Assembly (NCBI GenBank): GCA_023299945.1
Contig: JALZVZ010000230.1
Coordinates: forward strand, 1-12,150
Reading direction: 5' to 3'
DNA from: Altererythrobacter sp.
GTDB taxonomy: Bacteria > Pseudomonadota > Alphaproteobacteria > Sphingomonadales > Sphingomonadaceae
Length of the DNA: 12,150 nucleotides
In this document: positions 7,450 to 12,150 of the stretch, piece by piece
How the letters are laid out: every line of letters begins with the position of its first letter
Position numbering within the stretch: the first letter of the stretch is position 1
Translations under genes and position numbers: made by a program
Notes under the pieces: generated by a model
What the model was told of the DNA's origin: nothing
The model's database searches: none
Seen by the model: the letters and a program-made list of their open reading frames with translations, nothing else

Positions 7450-7467
7450 TACCTTGAATAGAAGGTA
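7450..7467. repeat. inverted repeat between rnhB and the antiporter gene
   Basis: TACCTT and AAGGTA are perfect 6-bp arms around a 6-nt spacer (GAATAG). In the minus-strand transcript the 3' arm contains the AAGG that would serve the mini-ORF, so the hairpin could mask it. There is no T-run, so it is not a terminator. Confidence 0.45.
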
Positions 7468-7470
7468 GAG

Positions 7471-8094
7471 CTACAAAAGCGCCGCCTGCGCAACAGGGGC
7501 AAAGCTGTATCGGTGCAGCGGCGTCGGCCCGTGAATCCGCAAAGCCTCCATATGTTGCCGCGAGCCGTAACCCTTATTGCTCTCCCAACCATATTCAGGA
7601 TGATCCTTTGCCGCTTTGATCATGATTCTATCGCGGTATTCCTTTGCGATAATTGAGGCGGCTGAAATGCATGGTTGCGTCCCGTCTCCGCCAACAATCG
7701 CGCGTGCGGGCCAGCGCCAGTCCTTTGCCCTGCCGTGCGGCGTCATATTGCCATCGATCAAGGTTTCTTGCGGGTCTGCACCCAGCCCTTCGCACAGGCG
7801 CGCAACGGCCTGACACATCGCCTCCATAGTGGCTGCCAAGATATTGATTTCATCAATTTGCGCAGGCTCAATTACCCCTACCGCCCAAGCGCAGCTTTCA
7901 TGGATTTGCGCCTCCAGAACGCCGCGTTTTTTGGCTGAGAGCACTTTGGAATCCGCCAATCCTGACGGCGGACTATTGCCAAGCACCACAGCTGCCGCCA
8001 CAACCGGGCCAGCAAGCGGGCCGCGACCCGCCTCATCAACCCCAATGGTGAAATTCGTGGAACCAACTAACGTGTCGGGAGTCCCAATTAGCAT
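7471..8094 (-). CDS. rnhB: ribonuclease HII
   Basis: Cuts the RNA strand of RNA-DNA hybrids and nicks at single ribonucleotides in DNA, starting ribonucleotide excision repair. In 207 residues the metal-binding carboxylates are visible: Asp20-Glu21 in GVDEAGRGPLAGP, Asp114 in DGN, and Asp137 in GGDG. Also present are DSKVLSAKKR (48-57), ISAASIIAKEYRD (143-155), and the C-terminal YGW.SNKGYG and GPTPLHRYSF blocks. The length is normal. The ATG at 8094 is preceded by GAGAG (8-nt spacer). No ATG, GTG or TTG occurs between it and the catalytic DEAG motif, so the start cannot be further in. The gene's ATG overlaps the ATG of the divergent PQQ dehydrogenase. In Caulobacter rnhB lies directly next to ccrM; here the antiporter sits between them. 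Confidence 0.96.
   Translation of the reverse strand: MLIGTPDTLVGSTNFTIGVDEAGRGPLAGPVVAAAVVLGNSPPSGLADSKVLSAKKRGVLEAQIHESCAWAVGVIEPAQIDEINILAATMEAMCQAVARLCEGLGADPQETLIDGNMTPHGRAKDWRWPARAIVGGDGTQPCISAASIIAKEYRDRIMIKAAKDHPEYGWESNKGYGSRQHMEALRIHGPTPLHRYSFAPVAQAALL
8079..8083. promoter_or_regulatory. GANTC site in the GGGAGTCCC palindrome at the divergent start
   Basis: GAGTC at 8079-8083 is the centre of the palindrome GGGA-G-TCCC (8077-8085). It includes the GGGAG that is the best ribosome-binding candidate for the plus-strand dehydrogenase, 11 nt before its ATG, and it lies inside codons 4-6 of rnhB. A methylation effect is possible but untested. Confidence 0.3.
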
Positions 8095-9259
8095 GACATA
8101 TTCTCTCAAAATCGCCGCCATCCTATCCCCCGCAGCGCTGGCTCTCGCAAGCTGCAGCACCGCGCAAGATGTGGACACTGCGAAAAGCACAGCGCAAGAC
8201 GAGGCCTCTAAGACGGTCTCTTTCAGCACCGAAGAGCACGGCACATTTAACAAGGGTTGGGCCGCAGCATTTATTCCCGGCACAAATAAAGTGGTCGTAA
8301 CGGAAAAAGCGGGTGGCCTGTTTCTATATGACACCAGCTCGCGCCAAAAGACGGCTATCGCTGGCGCGCCTACGGTTGATTTTGGTCGCCAAGGCGGCCT
8401 TGGCGATGTCGCTTTTATGGAAAGCGAGGCCAACGGGCAAATCGGATCGCGCGCAATATATCTCAGCTGGGCTGAGGCAGGCGAAGGCGACACACGCGGC
8501 GCAGTTGTCGGTAAGGGCATGCTCAATTGCACACAAACCTGCGCCATCGAGGGTCTAAAAGTGATCTGGCGCCAAGCGCCTAAGACCACAGGGCGCGGGC
8601 ATTATTCCCACCGCCTTTTGATTTCGCCTGATGAGCAGCATTTGTATGTCGCCAGCGGTGACCGCCAAAAGCGGGAGCCAGCACAAGACAACACGGACAC
8701 GCTCGGCACGATTGTGCGGCTCAATCTGGATGGCACGCCAGCGGCGGGCAATCCATGGGCGGATAAAGCTGCGCCTACCAATCAAATTTGGTCATGGGGC
8801 CACCGCAATATACTCGGGCTGGATTGGGATGCCGATGGCCGCTTGTGGGAGATTGAGCACGGCCCTGCTGGCGGGGATGAGCTCAACCTTGTGAAGAAAG
8901 CTGCCAATTTTGGCTGGCCGACTCGCTCCAACGGCGATCATTACAATGGCAATGACATTCCCGATCACAGCGCAGATGATGGCTTTGCAAAACCTGCAGC
9001 ACATTGGACGCCAGTGCTCGCGCCGGGCGATATGCTGGTTTATCGCGGCGATATGTTTGCAGGCTGGAAAGGTGATGCGCTTGTCGCAGGCCTTGCCGCC
9101 AAAGGCATCGTGCATGTTGATCTTGATGGTGAGACCGCCAGCGAGGTGGCACGCTATGATCTGGGCGGGCGGATGCGCGCCTTGGCCGAAGGGCCCGACG
9201 GCGCGCTTTGGGTGCTGGAAGATGGCGATAGCGGGCGTTTGTTGAGACTATCGCTTTAG
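8093..9259 (+). CDS. PQQ-dependent sugar dehydrogenase-like lipoprotein
   Basis: Six-bladed beta-propeller of the soluble glucose/aldose sugar dehydrogenase (GSDH) family, which oxidises sugars using pyrroloquinoline quinone, here predicted to be membrane-anchored at the cell envelope. It has 388 residues. A signal peptide ends in the lipobox LASC (18-21), so Cys21 should be lipidated. Family blocks: HRLLISPD...LYVASGD at 173-190, AQDNTDTLGTIVRLNLDGT at 197-215, SWGHRNILGLDWDADGRLWEIEHGPAGGDELN at 234-265, NFGWP at 272-276, and HWTPVLAPGDMLVYRGDMF at 304-322. The propeller ending RALAEGPDGALWVLEDGDSGRLLRL is typical. The ATG at 8093 is fixed by the signal peptide, with GGGAG 11 nt before it. 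The frame runs open further upstream but that is rnhB shadow. Substrate is unknown, and no PQQ synthesis genes are in the window. Confidence 0.9.
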   Translation: MTYSLKIAAILSPAALALASCSTAQDVDTAKSTAQDEASKTVSFSTEEHGTFNKGWAAAFIPGTNKVVVTEKAGGLFLYDTSSRQKTAIAGAPTVDFGRQGGLGDVAFMESEANGQIGSRAIYLSWAEAGEGDTRGAVVGKGMLNCTQTCAIEGLKVIWRQAPKTTGRGHYSHRLLISPDEQHLYVASGDRQKREPAQDNTDTLGTIVRLNLDGTPAAGNPWADKAAPTNQIWSWGHRNILGLDWDADGRLWEIEHGPAGGDELNLVKKAANFGWPTRSNGDHYNGNDIPDHSADDGFAKPAAHWTPVLAPGDMLVYRGDMFAGWKGDALVAGLAAKGIVHVDLDGETASEVARYDLGGRMRALAEGPDGALWVLEDGDSGRLLRLSL

Positions 9260-9277
9260 CGCAGCAAAGCGCTTTTT
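9258..9277 (+). terminator. short intrinsic terminator after the sugar dehydrogenase
   Basis: AGCGC (9258-9262) pairs with GCGCT (9269-9273) around a 6-nt loop; the T-run is 9273-9277. The stem overlaps the TAG stop. Five base pairs is short, but the position and T-run fit. Confidence 0.5.
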
Positions 9278-9296
9278 GTTCGACTTGTTCGGTGAA

Positions 9297-9309
9297 GCGC
9301 CCTAGGCGC
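9297..9309. repeat. inverted repeat just upstream of the GNAT gene
   Basis: GCGCC and GGCGC form perfect 5-bp arms around CTA, 10 nt before the GNAT ATG. This takes the place where a ribosome-binding site would be expected, and no purine-rich site is visible there. It could be an operator or a leader hairpin; it could also be chance in GC-rich DNA. Confidence 0.35.
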
Positions 9310-9319
9310 AGCGCCCGCA

Positions 9320-9859
9320 ATGCCTAGTCTTATTCCCCTTGCCCAAACCGATGATGCCATGGTCGAGCAATTGCTCGACCGTGCCTTCGGCGCAGACCGA
9401 TTTGCACGAACCGCTTACCGCATCCGTGAAGGCACCGATTGGCTCGACGGGTTGAGTTATGCCGCGGTGGATGATGATGAGCTGCTGGTGGGCACTATTC
9501 AAGTTTGGCCGATCGCATTGACCGATCCTGATGGCCGCCCTTACCCCATGCTGATGGTCGGCCCCGTTGCCGTCCTGCCGGAGCATCAATCAGAAGGCTA
9601 TGGCAAGGCTCTAATGATGGCGACATTGGATGCGCTCGGCTCGAATCCAGCTCTGCCTCAAGTGTTGATCGGCGACCCTGAATATTACGATCGTTTCTTC
9701 GGCTTTACCGCAAGCCACACAGGCAGGTGGCATTGCCCCGGCCCCAATGATCCAGCCCGCTTGCTAGTGCGTGCGGCCAATCCGGCGGTTCTGCCTGAGA
9801 ATGGCATGCTGGGCCCATGGACCGATGAGACACAAGAACAATTGCGCAAGCACTCTTAA
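9320..9859 (+). CDS. GNAT-family N-acetyltransferase (YhbS-like)
   Basis: Transfers an acetyl group from acetyl-CoA to an amine; the acceptor is unknown. In 179 residues the GNAT core is clear: strand/turn GPVAVLPEHQ at 81-90, followed by the CoA pyrophosphate-binding loop QSEGYGKA at 90-97 (Q/RxxGxG/A), and the YYDRFFGF block at 122-129, which is typical of the YhbS-type subgroup. N-terminal LIPLAQTDDAMVEQLLDRAFG is the usual alpha-1 region. The ATG at 9320 gives the complete domain but lacks a visible Shine-Dalgarno. A perfect 20-bp palindrome lies at codons 14-21. It sits 60 bp after the dehydrogenase, behind a probable terminator, and 75 bp before the DUF1285 gene on the same strand. Confidence 0.88.
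   Translation: MPSLIPLAQTDDAMVEQLLDRAFGADRFARTAYRIREGTDWLDGLSYAAVDDDELLVGTIQVWPIALTDPDGRPYPMLMVGPVAVLPEHQSEGYGKALMMATLDALGSNPALPQVLIGDPEYYDRFFGFTASHTGRWHCPGPNDPARLLVRAANPAVLPENGMLGPWTDETQEQLRKHS
9361..9380. repeat. perfect 20-bp palindrome inside the GNAT gene
   Basis: GGTCGAGCAA is followed directly by its reverse complement TTGCTCGACC, centred on CAATTG. It covers codons 14-21 of the GNAT frame. In RNA it could fold as an 8-bp stem with an AAUU tetraloop. It has the size and symmetry of a dimeric repressor operator, but no function is shown by sequence alone. Confidence 0.6.
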
Positions 9860-9934
9860 AACGCGCAACCTCCGCATAATGGCACAAGCGAGGCTTGGCA
9901 GTCCGCATTGCTTCTGGCATCGCATCTAGCGAAC

Positions 9935-10495
9935 ATGCCCTACACACCGCCTCCCTATCTCGCCGAATTGTCTTTGCACGAAATCGCAGAGCAAGTGGCG
10001 CAGCGCAAATTGCCGCCAGTAGCCAATTGGGCACCGGAAAAATCAGGCGACAGCTTCATGCAAATTCTGCTCGATGGGACATGGCTGCATGAGGGTGATC
10101 CGATCCGGCGCGAGGCAATGGTCCGCGCATTTTCCGGACTTTTGACGCGCGACGACACAGGCCAGCATTGGCTGGTCACGCCTTACGAGAAGCTAACTAT
10201 CGCAGTGGATGATGCCGCATTTATTGCCGTGGATGCCGCGCAAAAGGGGAGTGATATCGCCTTTCGTTTGGCTACCGATGAGCTGATTATTACAGGTCCG
10301 GACCATCCAATTCGTGCCGCTGGAGACCCCGAAACGCCTGCGATTTATGTACATGTGCGCAATGGCTGCGAAGCGCGTATCAACCGCAGCACCTGGGGGC
10401 AATTGGTCGACATTGCGATGAAGGATTCCGATGGCACGCAAGTCACGAGCGGCGGCGAGACTTACTCGCTTATCCCGCCGCAAGAGGCGCCATGA
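9935..10495 (+). CDS. DUF1285 domain protein
   Basis: A 186-residue protein of the DUF1285 family, function unknown. Seen: DGTWLHEGDPIRREAMVRAF at 47-66, LVTPYEKLTIAVDDAAFIAVD at 80-100, and YVHVRNGCEARINRSTWGQLVD at 138-159. These are the blocks I associate with this family. There is no signal peptide or membrane segment, so it should be cytosolic. ATG at 9935 is chosen because homologous sequence starts after it; a TTG at 9908 would add nine residues. The ribosome-binding site is weak. Its TGA overlaps the ATG of the Nudix gene by 4 bp (ATGA), so the two are translationally coupled. From memory, the order DUF1285, CoA pyrophosphatase, CCA nucleotidyltransferase recurs in alphaproteobacteria, which hints at a linked role but does not define it. 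Confidence 0.88.
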   Translation: MPYTPPPYLAELSLHEIAEQVAQRKLPPVANWAPEKSGDSFMQILLDGTWLHEGDPIRREAMVRAFSGLLTRDDTGQHWLVTPYEKLTIAVDDAAFIAVDAAQKGSDIAFRLATDELIITGPDHPIRAAGDPETPAIYVHVRNGCEARINRSTWGQLVDIAMKDSDGTQVTSGGETYSLIPPQEAP

Positions 10496-11115
10496 GCACG
10501 CTTCACGCATCCTTAAAACGCGCGCTTGAAGACGGACATAGCCGCGATGTCACCGACCTGCGCGATGATAGCGATTTGCGCGGCGATGACAGCAGACAGA
10601 CCGCTTCTGCCGCCGTATTGATCGCAGTAACAGAGCGGACGCGCCCCGGCGTGCTTCTAACCCAGCGCCCGCAAAGCATGCGCAGCCATCCTGGCCAAGT
10701 GGCGTTCCCCGGCGGGAAACTGGACCCGGGCGAAGATGCAATCACCGCCGCCTTGCGCGAGGCCGAGGAAGAGATCGCCCTTCCCCGCACCAATGTGCGC
10801 GTGATCGGCACCACTGACCGCTATGTCACCGGCACAGGCTTTGACATTACGCCCGTTCTGGCAACCGTGCCTGCTGACCTGCCGCTAACGCCAAACCCAC
10901 ATGAAGTGGAGGCGTGGTTTGAGGTGCCGCTCGATATTTTGATTGCGCGGGCATCATGGACGGAAAACTCAGCCTATTATCGCGGCGCGGACCGCAAATA
11001 TCTTGAGATGGATTACGAAGGCTTTCGAATCTGGGGTGTGACCGCTGGGATTATCGCAAATCTCGCCGCCAGGATTGCACCTGAACAAGCCAACGCAAAG
11101 CTAGAACATGGTTGA
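10492..11115 (+). CDS. Nudix hydrolase, CoA pyrophosphatase type
   Basis: Likely cleaves coenzyme A or its derivatives to 3',5'-ADP and phosphopantetheine, a cytosolic CoA turnover or clean-up step. In 207 residues the CoA-specific NuCoA motif spans 55-75 (LLTQRPQSMR, then HPGQVAFPGG). It runs into the Nudix box 75-97: Gly75, Glu81, Arg89-Glu90, and the metal-binding glutamates Glu93-Glu94. The penultimate conserved glycine of the box is Ala96 (EEEIAL rather than EEEIGL), an uncommon change. The start ATG overlaps the previous stop (ATGA). The TGA at 11113-11115 overlaps the next gene by 8 bp. Both overlaps argue for one operon with coupled translation. NudL/YeaB-type members act on CoA; the exact substrate here is inferred. 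Confidence 0.92.
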   Translation: MSTLHASLKRALEDGHSRDVTDLRDDSDLRGDDSRQTASAAVLIAVTERTRPGVLLTQRPQSMRSHPGQVAFPGGKLDPGEDAITAALREAEEEIALPRTNVRVIGTTDRYVTGTGFDITPVLATVPADLPLTPNPHEVEAWFEVPLDILIARASWTENSAYYRGADRKYLEMDYEGFRIWGVTAGIIANLAARIAPEQANAKLEHG

Positions 11116-12150
11116 TTTTTCCAACGCTGAATGGACAAAGCGCGAAGGGCTGGCCTCGCTAACCAAAGCCTTGGGCGCAGAGCATATCCGATGGGTGGGC
11201 GGCTGCGTGCGCGACACGTTGCTCGGCCTCGATGTGCATGATGTTGATTGTGCCACCACCCATTTGCCAGACGCGGTTATGGCGCTGTGCAAGGACGCTG
11301 GTATTCGCACCGTTCCCACCGGCATTGACCACGGCACGGTGACCGCCGTGCTAGCCGGCGGCCCGGTTGAAATCACCACATTGCGCCATGATGTGTCGAC
11401 CGATGGCAGGCGTGCAACGGTCGCCTTTGCATCGGACTGGCGCGAGGACGCAGCACGCCGCGACTTCACTATCAATGCTCTGTTTGCTCATCCTGAAACC
11501 TACAAATTATCGGATTATTTTGGCGGGCTGGATGATCTGGCGGCGCGGCGCGTGCGTTTTATTGGTGAAGCGGCCGAACGCATCCGCGAAGATCATTTGC
11601 GCATCCTGCGCTATTTCCGGTTTCAAGCGCGATTTGGCGCGCAATGGGATGATGCAGCGGTTGCTGCATGCGAGGCATTGGCGGCCACATTGAAAGGCCT
11701 CAGCCGCGAACGCGTGGCGATGGAATTGCTCGCCATTTGCGTTCTGCCTGATCCACACGGATCTTTTGCAAAAATGCATGAACTGGGCGTGTTGGGCGTT
11801 ATCCTACCGGAGGCTACACAGCGCAATTTGGACGTTTTAGCCGAGCTGATCGCGGCAGAGAAAGCGCAGGGGATTGCGCCTCATGCCATCCGGCGGCTTG
11901 CCGCTTTGCTGCCTGCTCTGGGCGCGGTTGCAAAGGATGTGGCGGCGCGGCTGCGGCTGTCGCGGGCTCAGCGTGCCCGTCTGGTTTGTGCAGCGGAGCG
12001 AGTCCCAGCTGATAGCGATAATCCCAAAGCGCTTGCCTTTGAGCATAGCGTCGAAAGCGCAGTAGACCGACTGTTGATTGCAGGCTCAGATGCGCGTGAA
12101 TTGAAAGATTGGCAGCCTCCGCGCTTTCCGCTCAAAGGCGGAGAAATCCT
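11108..12150 (+). CDS. cca: CCA tRNA nucleotidyltransferase, 5' part (3' end outside window)
   Basis: Class II nucleotidyltransferase that adds or repairs the 3'-CCA of tRNA. 347 residues are visible and the frame is open to the window edge, so the stop lies beyond. Motifs: VGGCVRDTLLG at 30-40; catalytic DVD at 45-47; Glu88 in VEITTLRHD, probably the third carboxylate; RRDFTINAL at 117-125; FGGLDDL at 138-144; IREDHLRILRYFRF at 159-172 (start of the tRNA-binding helical part). Poly(A) polymerase I shares this head domain, but the family layout and the housekeeping neighbourhood favour CCA addition. The ATG at 11108 overlaps the Nudix stop by 8 bp. There is no separate strong Shine-Dalgarno, which suits translational coupling to the upstream gene. 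Confidence 0.95.
   Translation, partial: MVDFSNAEWTKREGLASLTKALGAEHIRWVGGCVRDTLLGLDVHDVDCATTHLPDAVMALCKDAGIRTVPTGIDHGTVTAVLAGGPVEITTLRHDVSTDGRRATVAFASDWREDAARRDFTINALFAHPETYKLSDYFGGLDDLAARRVRFIGEAAERIREDHLRILRYFRFQARFGAQWDDAAVAACEALAATLKGLSRERVAMELLAICVLPDPHGSFAKMHELGVLGVILPEATQRNLDVLAELIAAEKAQGIAPHAIRRLAALLPALGAVAKDVAARLRLSRAQRARLVCAAERVPADSDNPKALAFEHSVESAVDRLLIAGSDARELKDWQPPRFPLKGGEI

Noticed and set aside
7829..8092. In-frame upstream extension of the sugar dehydrogenase (to 476 residues)
   Set aside because: It reads antisense through rnhB and would bury the lipoprotein signal peptide inside the protein.
8095..8589. In-frame upstream extension of rnhB (to 372 residues)
   Set aside because: The added residues are the antisense of the sugar dehydrogenase; normal rnhB length and a ribosome-binding site support the ATG at 8094.

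Overview
The window looks like chromosomal DNA of an alphaproteobacterium, most likely order Sphingomonadales and possibly an Erythrobacteraceae-like marine relative. The evidence is a full-length CcrM-type GANTC adenine methyltransferase with its C-terminal DNA-binding domain, a CtrA-like TTAACCAT box in front of it, a dihydropteroate synthase with a roughly 100-residue N-terminal extension of the kind I associate with sphingomonads, and moderate GC with short intergenic gaps. The taxonomic call is inference. I see no insertion sequence, phage gene, CRISPR array, tRNA or rRNA. No stretch over 300 bp lacks a gene; the longest non-coding gap is the 230 bp upstream of ccrM.

Layout: positions 2-655 (+) hold the 3' part of a short-chain dehydrogenase cut by the window edge. 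It converges, 5 bp apart, with a secreted PhoD-like metallophosphatase (661-1809, -). Next on the minus strand is a dihydropteroate synthase (folP, 2891-4015) flanked on both sides by small outer-membrane beta-barrel proteins of similar design (1974-2753 and 4155-4961). Both barrel genes end in clear intrinsic terminators, and the second has a strong 5'-UTR hairpin. Then come ccrM (5093-6265, -), its regulatory gap (6266-6495), a Ca2+/Na+ antiporter of the CaCA family (6496-7425, -) and ribonuclease HII (rnhB, 7471-8094, -).

At 8092-8095 the window switches strand: the ATG codons of rnhB (-) and of a PQQ-dependent sugar dehydrogenase lipoprotein (8093-9259, +) overlap within one CATG. Further along the plus strand are a GNAT acetyltransferase (9320-9859) and a tightly packed set, DUF1285 protein (9935-10495), Nudix CoA pyrophosphatase (10492-11115) and CCA tRNA nucleotidyltransferase (11108 to window end, cut). 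The last three overlap by 4 and 8 bp, which indicates co-transcription and translational coupling.

Most genes are housekeeping or envelope functions. The most interesting part is the ccrM upstream gap. In about 175 bp it holds a perfect DnaA box (TTATCCACA), a near-consensus CtrA site oriented toward ccrM, and five GAGTC/GACTC sites, three of them exactly 19 bp apart and two forming the arms of a terminator-like hairpin. This fits a cell-cycle control node in which CcrM may sense its own methylation state. I found no convincing wholly novel enzyme system.
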